From Sulfitobacter sp. SK011 (GTDB lineage Bacteria > Pseudomonadota > Alphaproteobacteria > Rhodobacterales > Rhodobacteraceae): a stretch of 64,000 nucleotides of DNA. The notes under the pieces were generated by a model, which was not told where the DNA came from, made no database searches, and worked only from the letters and a program-made list of their open reading frames with translations. Of the stretch, positions 8,881-17,030 are shown piece after piece. The stretch is from positions 4,084,001 through 4,148,000 of the forward strand of contig NZ_CP025803.1 of assembly GCF_003352065.1 (NCBI RefSeq). The letters are read 5' to 3'. The translations under genes were made by a program, and so were the position numbers. Each line of letters begins with the position of its first letter. Position 1 is the first letter of the stretch.

Positions 8881-9602
8881 AACTACTCGTCATTAACCCC
8901 AATACAACTGCAAGCATGACGCAGGCGATTGATGACGTCGCGCAGCGCATTTCACGACCTGAAACGCGTGTTGTAACTGTTCAGCCCGACAGTGGTCCCG
9001 CCAGTATCCAGGGATTCTTGGACATCGCGCGTAGTCTCGACGGAATCTTGACCATCGCTGATCAGCATAAAGATGCTGACGCGACTGTTGTGGCCTGTTT
9101 TGATGATACAGGTCTGGACGCACTACGCTGCATCATGGACGGTCCGGTCATTGGCATCGGAGAATCTTCATTCCATGCCGCCAGTATGATCGCATGCCGT
9201 TTTTCCGTCGTCACAACGCTCTCGCGATCTATCGTGGGCATCACTGACAACCTTGCAAAATATGGGCTGGTAACGCGCTGCTCAAGTATTCGCGCTTCTG
9301 AAGTACCTGTGCTTGCTCTTGAATCCGATCCTGACGCCGCCCGTGCCAGAATTGAGGCTGAAATTTCAGGCGCGTTAAAAAATGATGGAGCAGAAGCAAT
9401 TGTGCTTGGTTGTTCAGGTATGGCAAGTTTTACGGACAGCTTAACAGCCAAGTTTGGTGTGCCCGTCATAGATGGGATTAGTAGTGCCGTTGCTATGGCG
9501 GAAGCACTTGTCAGCGTTGGTTTGAAAACATCTAAGATAGGTGCTTATGCAAGCGAAAATACCGGAATTTCCTTGGTCGAGAGAGCTATTGTAGATGCTT
9601 GA
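8877..9602 (+). CDS. Asp/Glu/hydantoin racemase family protein, two-cysteine type
   Basis: This is a 241-residue cofactor-independent racemase. The N-terminal INPNTTASMTQ motif is that of hydantoin and allantoin racemases. Both catalytic cysteines are visible: VACFDDTGLDALR near residue 76 and LGCSGMASF near residue 180. It would interconvert enantiomers of a 5-substituted hydantoin-like ring or a related carbamoyl compound, so that a stereospecific hydrolase can use both forms. It is the last gene of the operon, coupled by ATGA to the third amidohydrolase. Its presence argues that the pathway has a chiral cyclic-amide intermediate. Confidence 0.85.
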   Translation: MKLLVINPNTTASMTQAIDDVAQRISRPETRVVTVQPDSGPASIQGFLDIARSLDGILTIADQHKDADATVVACFDDTGLDALRCIMDGPVIGIGESSFHAASMIACRFSVVTTLSRSIVGITDNLAKYGLVTRCSSIRASEVPVLALESDPDAARARIEAEISGALKNDGAEAIVLGCSGMASFTDSLTAKFGVPVIDGISSAVAMAEALVSVGLKTSKIGAYASENTGISLVERAIVDA

Positions 9603-9712
9603 AACGCTCTAAAGATATGGACGTGGAGCGGCATCTTTAGATCAAAGACAATAAGATAAGTAGATTAGGGGCAGAAACTTGGATGGGGCATTTGAGTAGA
9701 CAATGAAGTCAA

Positions 9713-9740
9713 AGCGCCCAGCAAAGGCGCTGGTCTTTCA
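9713..9740 (+). terminator. Candidate terminator after the amidohydrolase operon
   Basis: The stem AGCGCC at 9713-9718 pairs with GGCGCT at 9726-9731, followed by a T-rich stretch. It sits between two converging genes and may serve either. A separate 9-bp inverted repeat (TCTAAAGAT at 9608-9616 with ATCTTTAGA at 9633-9641) lies just behind the racemase stop. The rest of 9603-9813 shows no gene. Confidence 0.5.
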
Positions 9741-9813
9741 TCTTATTTTATGATCACGCGTGCCAACCGCACTGCACATTCCGGATGAACACGATTGGTC
9801 ATTATCGCGCCGA

Positions 9814-10599
9814 TCAAATCAACCGAGCTGACCGCAAGGTCAAGCTGAACGTCACGGCAACGCCCGCGACAAGGGATGCAACAAAGGTCCAAACCGATCC
9901 GAAGGGCACCAGCGTGACGGCTAGGGTGAATGTGAAGGCCGCAAGGCTTCCGATACCGTACATGATTGATCGCAAGGTGGCGATTACGACATCCGCCCCG
10001 GATCGTTGATGGACCGTGATTGCAATGACGGTCATGGCGATTGGATAGGTCATCAGGAATCCCGCCGAGACCGGCCCGAGCTTTTCCGCAGCTACGGTCA
10101 CGAACGCGACCAGAAGCCCAGCGGCGACACCCCTTGCAAGCAAAGCGGTTAGACCCCCGCGTGCATGTGTTCTGGTATATGGGCGTTGAAAACGGTTCGC
10201 CACAAACCTGGCGGTTCCAGTCGCTGTAAGAAACAGGACGAGGCCGATCCAAGGTGACTGAGGGACGTCGGCCAGAATCAGCGCTGCCAGAAGCCAGCAA
10301 AGACTTGCGATAACAATCGCCGCCTGTGAGCGCCGGGCAATCGCGACATAGCCGATCAGGAAAGCTTGCGATGCGGTCAGGGCGATTAGGGACGATGTCG
10401 CCGCGCTGATCGTGAACGTTGTGCTCTGCTCTTGAATGAGAAAATAAAACCCAGGTCCAATCACGATTGGCAGGCCCCCAAGCGCGCCGCCGATGGCCGG
10501 TCCAACACGTTCCACAGTAATCGTGATGCCGACGACAATTACCGCTGTTGCAATCGCGCGCGTCAGAAGTTCGGCAAAAAGATCTGGTGTTATCATCAT
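9814..10599 (-). CDS. Multi-pass membrane protein, unknown function
   Basis: This 261-residue hydrophobic protein has about seven predicted membrane segments, beginning at residues 12-30, and short polar loops. A positively charged loop RFVANRFQRPYTRTHARGG lies near the middle. The two halves share a pattern in which TAVIVVGITITVERVGPAIGG near the N-terminus resembles LVAFVTVAAEKLGPVSAGF in the second half, which suggests an internal repeat as in small transporters. No family is recognised. It lies convergent with the amidohydrolase operon and downstream of the hydroxyisourate hydrolase genes on the same strand, so it may belong to the ureide group. Confidence 0.65.
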   Translation of the reverse strand: MMITPDLFAELLTRAIATAVIVVGITITVERVGPAIGGALGGLPIVIGPGFYFLIQEQSTTFTISAATSSLIALTASQAFLIGYVAIARRSQAAIVIASLCWLLAALILADVPQSPWIGLVLFLTATGTARFVANRFQRPYTRTHARGGLTALLARGVAAGLLVAFVTVAAEKLGPVSAGFLMTYPIAMTVIAITVHQRSGADVVIATLRSIMYGIGSLAAFTFTLAVTLVPFGSVWTFVASLVAGVAVTFSLTLRSARLI

Positions 10600-10724
10600 T
10601 CCCTCGATTGCCGTGCGTTTGGATAGTCGTCGCAGTTCAGTTCTGGCAGTTCTTCCTCAAGCGCGTGCTCATTTGGGGCGGTAGCAAAAAAATGGAACGC
10701 ATATGCTGCCAACAAGAGACAAGA

Positions 10725-11078
10725 TCAGCTGCCACGATAGGTTGTGCAGGTCCACGGCGTACACAGCATAGGGACGTGAAAATGCCGTTGAGTGTCGAAA
10801 ACTGAAAAGCGCACCGGTACTTTTTCCATAAAAGGCGGGTCAGGCAGATCAGTGCCTTTGGCACGGTAGTAATCATCAACGTGGAACAACAGTTCATATT
10901 GCCCGACCTTCGTCTCCTCAGGCGTAAGGATCATCCCTTCGGTGCGACCTTCATCATTGGTGTGCACAGTTTTTACGAGCCGATATGCTCCATCTTCAAA
11001 AACCGAGAAATCAATGCGCATACCTGCACCTGGGTTTCCGGTTTCGTTATCGAGAACGTGGGTTGTAGTGCCAGCCAT
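10725..11078 (-). CDS. uraH: 5-hydroxyisourate hydrolase (transthyretin-like), cytoplasmic
   Basis: This 117-residue protein hydrolyses 5-hydroxyisourate to OHCU, the second step of urate breakdown. The family's signature residues are present: His in TTHVLDNETGNPG near residue 7, Arg in DEGRTEG near residue 45, and the invariant C-terminal YRGS. Length is normal and no signal peptide is visible, so it should act in the cytoplasm. AAAGGA precedes the ATG. It is the last of a minus-strand run (TRAP transporter, exported hydrolase, this gene). OHCU decarboxylase, the next enzyme, lies upstream on the same strand. Confidence 0.93.
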   Translation of the reverse strand: MAGTTTHVLDNETGNPGAGMRIDFSVFEDGAYRLVKTVHTNDEGRTEGMILTPEETKVGQYELLFHVDDYYRAKGTDLPDPPFMEKVPVRFSVFDTQRHFHVPMLCTPWTCTTYRGS

Positions 11079-11116
11079 TGGTTGTTCCTTTCATTGTTTT
11101 TCGATCCCGCAGGTGC

Positions 11117-11683
11117 TCAGCTTCCACGGTAGTAGGAGTAATTCCACGGGCTGAAGAGAATCGGGACATGGAAGTTTTGCGATGCATCATAAACGCCAAA
11201 TCGGATCGGAACCTTTCCCAGAAACGGAGGGCTTGGGATATCCGAGGCCAATCGACCAAAGTATTCATCCAGATGCAGCAAAAGTTCATACCGACCGTTT
11301 TTCAGCTCACTTGGCTCCAGAACAGGATTTTCAGTGCGCCCGCGTTCTACAGTCATGACGCTCTTGATCAGTTCGTATTCGCCTGAGTTGTTCTGGATCG
11401 ATAGGTCGATTTTCAGGTCGGCACGCGTCTGGCCGAAATAGGTGTCGATTGCATGAAGTGTCAACTGCCCACCAGTAGCATCGCTCGCGGCATAGGCTTT
11501 TGATGCAAATGGGGCGTGCCCGGTCACTGCCTTGAAGGCCACTAGCCCGGCTGCACCAATGCCTAATCGGGCAAAGAAGCCTCGGCGGTCGAGTTGTGAG
11601 ATTTTAATTTCGATTGTCCTCCTCTGACGTGGTTTTTTGTTACAAGTAAAGAGACGACGAAGATGTTCAAAACCTCTGGGCAA
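11117..11683 (-). CDS. Second 5-hydroxyisourate hydrolase with Tat signal, exported
   Basis: This is a transthyretin-like hydroxyisourate hydrolase: His in TLHAIDTYFGQT, Arg in VERGRTENP and a C-terminal YYRGS. It is preceded by a twin-arginine signal (SQLDRRGFFARLGIG then a hydrophobic stretch ending in AYA), so it should fold in the cytoplasm and act in the periplasm. The start is a problem. The coordinates given run to a TTG at 11683 with no ribosome site. A strong AGAGGAGG lies inside the frame at about 11618-11625, and no ATG, GTG or TTG follows it before the signal peptide. Initiation at ATT (11608, nine bases from AGGAGG) or ATC (11614) would give a textbook Tat leader. The gene lies 10 bases after the TRAP large permease. 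Confidence 0.85.
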   Translation of the reverse strand: MPRGFEHLRRLFTCNKKPRQRRTIEIKISQLDRRGFFARLGIGAAGLVAFKAVTGHAPFASKAYAASDATGGQLTLHAIDTYFGQTRADLKIDLSIQNNSGEYELIKSVMTVERGRTENPVLEPSELKNGRYELLLHLDEYFGRLASDIPSPPFLGKVPIRFGVYDASQNFHVPILFSPWNYSYYRGS

Positions 11684-11692
11684 GAGGGCTGC

Positions 11693-12973
11693 TCAATACC
11701 CTAATGAATGGGGCAACCAAGTCACGATGCCAGGTACAAACATACAGACGATTAGCAGCACATACATCGCGATGATGAACGGCCAGCTTTCGCGCACCAG
11801 TTCGCCCATTTTTACGCCGGTAATCCCGCAGACCACAAATAGAACGACCCCTACGGGTGGCGTTAGCATGCCGATCACAAGGTTGAATACGAATAGAAAG
11901 CCAAAATGCAACGGGTCGATGCCGTAGGAGATTGCGATTGGGTGAAACAATGGGACCAACATAATATAAGCGGCGTTCGATTCTAGAAACATCCCCACAA
12001 CGATCAGCATCACCGCAACAAGAACCAAGAAGATAAGTGGGCTGTCGGTAAGGTTGTTCATAAGGCTCGCCAGCTTCATTGGCAAAAGGTCGATAGTGAA
12101 CAGAAAGGTCACTGTGGAGGCATAGGCAATCATCGCGCCAACGATGGCTGATGTCTTGGCTGCCTGAAGTAGTACCTCCGGCAAGTCGCGGACCTGTAGT
12201 TTGCGAGTGACGAAAAAGCCCAACAGCAAAGCATATACTACACCTACGGCGGCTCCTTCTGTTGGTGTGAACGCACCACCGACGATACCGCCTATAACAA
12301 CGACTGGCATCATGAAGACGACGAAGGATCGGCGCAGTTGGAAAAAGATGTTGCCAATGCTCACGTCTTCGCCAACCAACGGGTAGTCGCGCATATACGA
12401 AATCAACCATACAAGGGCCATCAGTACACAGACCAGTATCAGGCCTGGGATGACACCCGACATAAACATCCCGCCTACCGAGACGCTTGATCCAGCCATA
12501 AATGCGTAAACGATCATGGCACCCGATGGCGGGATGATCGGGCCGAGGTTTGCGGCAGCGGCAACAATACCAGTTGAAAAACCAAGCCCATATTGTTTTT
12601 TCAACGATGGAACCAGCGTGGCAGACAGCGCGCTGGCATCGGCCACGGCAGCCCCCGAGACAGAGGCGAGACCAGCACCCGACAACAGAGCCACCTGCGC
12701 CAGTCCGCCGCGCATTCGGCCAACGAAGGCGTTGGCGAAATCCACCAGTCGTTCCATGATGCCAGCCTTGAGCATCAATTCACCAGTCACCATGAAAAGT
12801 GGGATCGACATCAGTGGAAACGAGTTAACTGAATTCATGATCCGGGGCGGTAGAATGCTTAAATCGAACCCCGAAAGGATCAGCCCCCCCAGAGCAGAGA
12901 CGCCGAGTGAAAATGCCAGTGGCATGCCAAAGGCGGCAAACAGCAAGAATAGCACGATGACAATAAGGCTCAT
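11693..12973 (-). CDS. TRAP transporter large permease, DctM type
   Basis: This is the 426-residue membrane subunit that carries substrate in a tripartite ATP-independent periplasmic importer. It has about a dozen hydrophobic segments and DctM hallmarks: the PLFMVTGELMLKAG stretch, SGSGAALASVSG-like turns (LLSGAGLASVSGAAVADASA), LGPIIPPSGAMIVYA, FTPTEGAAVGVVYAL and LTPPVGVVLFVV. It is the third gene of the dctP-dctQ-dctM order read on the minus strand and is followed at once by the exported hydroxyisourate hydrolase. That arrangement makes a urate-pathway intermediate or related ureide a plausible cargo (inference). Confidence 0.93.
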   Translation of the reverse strand: MSLIVIVLFLLFAAFGMPLAFSLGVSALGGLILSGFDLSILPPRIMNSVNSFPLMSIPLFMVTGELMLKAGIMERLVDFANAFVGRMRGGLAQVALLSGAGLASVSGAAVADASALSATLVPSLKKQYGLGFSTGIVAAAANLGPIIPPSGAMIVYAFMAGSSVSVGGMFMSGVIPGLILVCVLMALVWLISYMRDYPLVGEDVSIGNIFFQLRRSFVVFMMPVVVIGGIVGGAFTPTEGAAVGVVYALLLGFFVTRKLQVRDLPEVLLQAAKTSAIVGAMIAYASTVTFLFTIDLLPMKLASLMNNLTDSPLIFLVLVAVMLIVVGMFLESNAAYIMLVPLFHPIAISYGIDPLHFGFLFVFNLVIGMLTPPVGVVLFVVCGITGVKMGELVRESWPFIIAMYVLLIVCMFVPGIVTWLPHSLGY

Positions 12974-12985
12974 ATTTTCGTGCCT

Positions 12986-13483
12986 TTAATCAATGGGATA
13001 GTCGGGACCGCGCGCATCCAACGGATGCAGCACGAGGTGAAGGAGGTGCAGCGCCGCGTGAGCGGAGCCAATAATGATAGCTACAAAGAAATAGCTGGAC
13101 GAAATATTGATCGCACCCAACCTCTCAGACCAAGTCTGATACGCCACGATCGCGGATTGGTAAGTCACCACGCACATCAGTACGAAAGCCAGTGTTAGCA
13201 TGGCCCGGTTGACGTGCCGCGCCAGCGCGGACGGTAGCCTTGTGGTCAGAATGTCAATGCCCACATGGGCACCCTCGCGTATGCCCAAGGGAATGGCGAT
13301 GAAGATCGACCAGATAAAGGCAAGGCGAGACACTTCGTCGGCCCAATCGATTGAGCTGTTCAGCACGTAGCGTATGAAAACCTGACTTGCGACAACAGCG
13401 ATCATGACGCTCATGCATCCGAGCAATACATATCGCGCGACGAAATCGACGCGCGATAGTATGGTGTTCAACAGGCGTTCCAT
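12986..13483 (-). CDS. TRAP transporter small permease, DctQ type
   Basis: This 165-residue four-helix membrane protein is the small subunit of the TRAP importer. Family features are visible: an N-terminal first helix, the loop motif SIDWADEVSRLAFIWSIFIAIPLGIREGAHVGID in pieces (ADEVSR, REGAHVGID), and two further helices. It lies between its receptor (26 bases upstream) and its large permease (12 bases downstream) on the minus strand, so stoichiometric expression is expected. Confidence 0.9.
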   Translation of the reverse strand: MERLLNTILSRVDFVARYVLLGCMSVMIAVVASQVFIRYVLNSSIDWADEVSRLAFIWSIFIAIPLGIREGAHVGIDILTTRLPSALARHVNRAMLTLAFVLMCVVTYQSAIVAYQTWSERLGAINISSSYFFVAIIIGSAHAALHLLHLVLHPLDARGPDYPID

Positions 13484-13509
13484 GAGTTTCCCCTGTCCTA
13501 TCTACCGGC

Positions 13510-14499
13510 CTAGTTCATTGCCTTGGCTGTTTCCGCTTCGACTAGGGAAAACAGGTCGGCATCGATTTTTTCACGGACAGAAGCTGCGACACTGGACGTC
13601 TTTTCGCGAAGTTCAGCTGCAAATTCAGGAGAGACAGCGGTGTAGGTCATGCCCTCGGCGGTCAGTTTTTCAAGCGCCTCACCGTCTTGCTTGGCAGCAA
13701 GCTCACGTTGGAATGCAACCGCAGTATCCATCGCTGAGCGGACGGCTTCCTGATGCTCCGGGCTCAGCTTTGCAAGGCGGTCAGTGTTGGCAACAACTGA
13801 AATGAAGTCAAAGAAATGGCCAGTGTTGGACACGTATTTCTGCACTTCGGGATAACGCGCCACGTGTATGATCGCGAAAGGGTTCTCCTGACCGTCGATT
13901 ACGCCCTGTTCCAAAGCAGAATACAGTTCCTTAACATCCATCGCCACTGGGTTTGCGCCCAAAGCACGGAAGGTCGCCAAGTGAGTTTCGTTCGGTTGCA
14001 ACCGGATTTTCAGCCCGTCGATATCGGCGGCCGCTTCGATCGGACGGACATTGTTGGTTAATTGGCGAAAGCCAAGCTCCATGTAGCCAAGCGAAACTAG
14101 CGACTCTTTGGCCAAATACTCGTCCAGTTTTGCACCCACCGGTCCGTCGACAACCTTGAAAGCTGTTTCGCGATCCGGGAATTGAAATGGCAAGCCAATC
14201 ACTTCGAGTTCCGGAACCGTGCGCGTCAGATACGCGGTGCCGACCCAGATTAATTCGACTGCTCCAAGCTTCACAGCCTGAACGTTTTCGGCGGCTCCAC
14301 CAAGTTGTTGTGCAGGGAAGATATCGACTTCAAGCTCACCATTGGTAAGGCTGGTGACCTCATCTTTGAATACCTGCATCGCCAGACTAGACGAATGCTC
14401 ATTGGCAAAGTTCCCCGCTACGCGGATCTTTTCGGCGGACGCGCTGACTGCGGTCAGCGAGATCGCTATTGACGCTAAAGCGATATTGATCTTGTTCAT
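13510..14499 (-). CDS. TRAP transporter substrate-binding protein, DctP type
   Basis: This is a 329-residue periplasmic receptor. Residues 1-22 are a Sec signal ending in SASA. The DctP fold signatures follow: NEHSSSLAMQVFKDEVTSLTNGELEVDIFPAQQLGG, split across strand and helix, then the specificity segment IDGLKIRLQPNETHLATFRALGANPVAM. The Arg in KIRLQ is the usual carboxylate-binding residue. The ligand is therefore probably a carboxylate or a ureide bearing one, such as allantoate-like molecules. The ligand is inferred from neighbours (two hydroxyisourate hydrolases and OHCU decarboxylase). It is first in its dctPQM run. Confidence 0.92.
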   Translation of the reverse strand: MNKINIALASIAISLTAVSASAEKIRVAGNFANEHSSSLAMQVFKDEVTSLTNGELEVDIFPAQQLGGAAENVQAVKLGAVELIWVGTAYLTRTVPELEVIGLPFQFPDRETAFKVVDGPVGAKLDEYLAKESLVSLGYMELGFRQLTNNVRPIEAAADIDGLKIRLQPNETHLATFRALGANPVAMDVKELYSALEQGVIDGQENPFAIIHVARYPEVQKYVSNTGHFFDFISVVANTDRLAKLSPEHQEAVRSAMDTAVAFQRELAAKQDGEALEKLTAEGMTYTAVSPEFAAELREKTSSVAASVREKIDADLFSLVEAETAKAMN

Positions 14500-14568
14500 T
14501 GTCGTTCTCCCAGTGATTATTGGTTGTGCACCTAGTCACGAATGCGATTAGGCTTTATTTCAGAAGTC

Positions 14569-15090
14569 TCAGTTGCGGTTAAACTTGATCCGGTCAGCAC
14601 GGCCCCGGACAACGTGCATTATTTCGCTGATGGTGTTTTGTATTTCCTCATCTACTGTATTTCGCAGTCGCCGCTCGAATAGCTCGAACACAGCAGCGCG
14701 ATCAGTTTGGTGCCGCAATGCGACGATGAAGGGAAATCCAAAACGATCAAGATATTCTGCGTTGAAACTTTTTAGACGTGAATGTTCTGCCGCGCTAAGC
14801 GAGGTCAGCCCTAACCGTCCCTGCTCGCCGGTAGATTCGGTGGTCATTGTCCCAGCCTGCGCTTCGGCACCGGCCAGTTCGGGATGTGCAAGAAACAAGC
14901 GAAGTTGATCAGCGGAGCTTGCCACGCGGATTTCCGTTTCAATCGCATCGCAAAGTGCGCTTGCCGAAACGAAGGGCCGATGCCGCGCAATTTTGGTCAG
15001 CACCCAAGGTGAATTCTCTACAAGAAACTCAGCCAGAACGACGAACTCAGCTTCGTCCGCCTCATTTATTTCCTGCAGGTCGAGCGCCAT
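14569..15090 (-). CDS. uraD: OHCU decarboxylase
   Basis: This enzyme decarboxylates 2-oxo-4-hydroxy-4-carboxy-5-ureidoimidazoline to S-allantoin, the last step of urate degradation to allantoin. It has 173 residues, as usual for UraD. Motifs include an N-terminal ENSPWV (active-site Glu region), HPELAG near residue 69, STGEQGRLGLTSLS and the FGFPFIVALR strand. The minus-strand start lies 124 bases from a LysR gene transcribed the other way, and the TRAP receptor gene follows 69 bases downstream. Together with the hydroxyisourate hydrolases it gives two of the three uricolytic steps. No urate oxidase is seen in the window. Confidence 0.95.
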   Translation of the reverse strand: MALDLQEINEADEAEFVVLAEFLVENSPWVLTKIARHRPFVSASALCDAIETEIRVASSADQLRLFLAHPELAGAEAQAGTMTTESTGEQGRLGLTSLSAAEHSRLKSFNAEYLDRFGFPFIVALRHQTDRAAVFELFERRLRNTVDEEIQNTISEIMHVVRGRADRIKFNRN

Positions 15091-15228
15091 ACCATCTTAA
15101 TCCCTAGCTGATTCTCCCAAAGGCTAAAGCAGCGTCACGTGTAACAAAATCGCAATAAACTCATCCTGTCGTTCTAATTTTGTGTATGCTCTTAGAAAGC
15201 GTACTGATCAGAAATGGAGTCCAGACTG

Positions 15229-16185
15229 ATGCCCTTGAATTTGTTGCCAAGATCCCTGCTGTATCTGGATGCTGTTGCTGTAAACGGCTCCATTCAAGGT
15301 GCTTCCCGAAGCCTAGGAATCTCCGCATCTGCCATAGACCGGCAAGTTTTACTGCTTGAAGAAGCAGCCGACATGCGGCTTTTCGACCGGCACCCTTCGG
15401 GTATGACGTTAACTAAGGCTGGCGATATGTTGGTGGTACTCGCGCGCAGATGGCGAAATGATGAGAACGATCTTTGGAGCGAAATTCAGCAGATGCAAGG
15501 TATCGATCTAGGGCATGTCCGGATTGCTGTAATGGACAGCCTCGTCAATGGGCTTTTGCCTGGGTTCATCGAAGAGGTGGAGAATGATTTTCCACTTGTT
15601 CAGCTCGAAATTGATGTGATGACGCCAACAGATGCGGTGCGTGCCCTGAACCTAGGGGCCGTGGATATCGCGTTCGCCTTCAACGTCAAATCCCACCGAA
15701 ACATCCGAACGCTCTGGTCGGAATCTTTGCCACTCGGCTGTGCTGTTTCACCTACACATCCACTAGCAAACGAAACTCTGGTCTCGCTCCAGCAAGTTAC
15801 TGAGTATCCTTTTGTTCTGCAAAGCCAAGCCTTACTGATCCGACAACTCATTGAGGCAGACCATGAATGGTTTATTCACGAAAGCCGCCAACCAGTCTCG
15901 ACAAACTCGCTGCAGCTGCTCAAACAGATGGTGCGCCGAGGTCAACACGTCGCCATCACTTCCGAATTCGATGTTGCCAACGAAGTTGCGACCGGAAAAT
16001 TGATCTTTATTCCGCTTGCGGACGCTACAGCCGCAGCACAAACAATTTCGCTGGTCGTAAGTTCGGCTCGCGTATTGCCGAAGGTTTCGCAGCTTGTAAG
16101 TGAGGTGCTGCAACGATGCGCCAGTTCTGTACTCGACCGATCACTTCATCAAGCTAAAGATCAAAGACCCGGCCCCAACCATTGA
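15229..16185 (+). CDS. LysR-family transcriptional regulator
   Basis: This is a regulator of about 318 residues with an N-terminal winged helix (SLLYLDAVAVNGSIQGASRSLGIS then AIDRQVLLLEEAADMRLFDR) and a C-terminal effector-binding domain of the periplasmic-binding-protein type. The start chosen, ATG 15229, has GGAG nine bases before it; an ATG at 15214 is in frame but lacks a ribosome site. It is divergent from uraD across a 138-base gap, the usual arrangement when a LysR protein controls the opposite gene. Its effector could be a ureide intermediate. Its 3' end overlaps the convergent next gene by 32 bases. Confidence 0.88.
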   Translation: MPLNLLPRSLLYLDAVAVNGSIQGASRSLGISASAIDRQVLLLEEAADMRLFDRHPSGMTLTKAGDMLVVLARRWRNDENDLWSEIQQMQGIDLGHVRIAVMDSLVNGLLPGFIEEVENDFPLVQLEIDVMTPTDAVRALNLGAVDIAFAFNVKSHRNIRTLWSESLPLGCAVSPTHPLANETLVSLQQVTEYPFVLQSQALLIRQLIEADHEWFIHESRQPVSTNSLQLLKQMVRRGQHVAITSEFDVANEVATGKLIFIPLADATAAAQTISLVVSSARVLPKVSQLVSEVLQRCASSVLDRSLHQAKDQRPGPNH

Positions 16186-16876
16186 CAGCTGCCGGATCCG
16201 ATCCTGAAAGGCGCATGCCTGACCACAGAGCAGCAGCGGTTGAATCAAAAATTGGAATGCCAAGCTCTTGTTCCAGTTGCGGTACGATCCGCGCCCCGCG
16301 CATGTTGGTACACATCACGGTAATGGCATCGGGCTTGGCCTCTGCCACCTCCCGGATCATCGTTTCTATTTCGGCTTCAGAAAAATTGGAAAAGTTGAAA
16401 TTTACTGTTTCGTTCAGGTGCCTTTCAGCAACGCAGTTCAGCCCGGCAGTGGCGTAGTTCTCTACGATCATATCCTGAATTTCCCCTACATAAGGGCTGA
16501 CAAGGCCGAAGGTTCGTGCCTCAATCCCCGCGAACAATTCGTTAATAGCCAGAACCGCCGATCCTGCCTTGATCCCGGTTCGGTCCTCAATGGCGCGGCA
16601 CATGTCAAGATCCTTGTCAAAGCCCAGCCAGCTAGCTGACGTCCCACTCCAGACGATAGCGTCTACATGTGCGTCGGCTAAAAGATCGGCAGCGGCGAGC
16701 TGCGGTTCCAATCGAAACTGAGCGTCGGAGTTTTCGCTGGTTGATATTTCGGTCACCCGAAACCGACCGAAATGCGCCGAGACGTTTTCCACCCCTGCAA
16801 GCATCGCTGACGTCAACGGCTCCAACACAGTGTTTGATGATGGAGTTAGAACTCCTATTAGTGTTCTGTTTGTCAC
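16154..16876 (-). CDS. Maleate isomerase / arylmalonate decarboxylase family protein, one-cysteine type
   Basis: This protein of about 240 residues belongs to the Asp/Glu racemase superfamily, maleate cis-trans isomerase branch. The N-terminal IGVLTPSSNTVLEP is diagnostic. At the first catalytic position the sequence is VWSGTSASW, with no cysteine. The second cysteine is kept in VMCTNMRGA. One-cysteine members include arylmalonate decarboxylase, so decarboxylation or another single-Cys reaction is possible. GTG at 16876 is chosen because AAAGGG lies six bases before it; an upstream ATG (16891) has no ribosome site. It is convergent with the LysR gene and divergent from a GntR gene, whose candidate operator lies in between. 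Confidence 0.78.
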   Translation of the reverse strand: MTNRTLIGVLTPSSNTVLEPLTSAMLAGVENVSAHFGRFRVTEISTSENSDAQFRLEPQLAAADLLADAHVDAIVWSGTSASWLGFDKDLDMCRAIEDRTGIKAGSAVLAINELFAGIEARTFGLVSPYVGEIQDMIVENYATAGLNCVAERHLNETVNFNFSNFSEAEIETMIREVAEAKPDAITVMCTNMRGARIVPQLEQELGIPIFDSTAAALWSGMRLSGSDPAAVNGWGRVFDL

Positions 16877-16934
16877 TTTCTGCCCTTTCATTTCAATGGA
16901 ATCGCTTCAATTTTGAATGCTATATGATTGTTAT

Positions 16935-16946
16935 ATTGCATGCAAT
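16935..16946. promoter_or_regulatory. Candidate GntR operator, perfect 12-bp palindrome
   Basis: ATTGCATGCAAT is a perfect palindrome in the 154-base gap between the maleate-isomerase-like gene and a divergent GntR/FCD regulator. It sits 59 bases from the former's chosen start and 85 from the latter's. The same 12 bases occur at 28192-28203 beside the other GntR gene of this window. FCD-type GntR proteins commonly bind short palindromes of this size. Confidence 0.6.
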
Positions 16947-17030
16947 AATGATCTAATGGTATGTTTTATAACAATTACTTATTGTTTACTTTTTACTCGT
17001 TTCGGCGGATGATCCTTATAGGAGAGCCAC

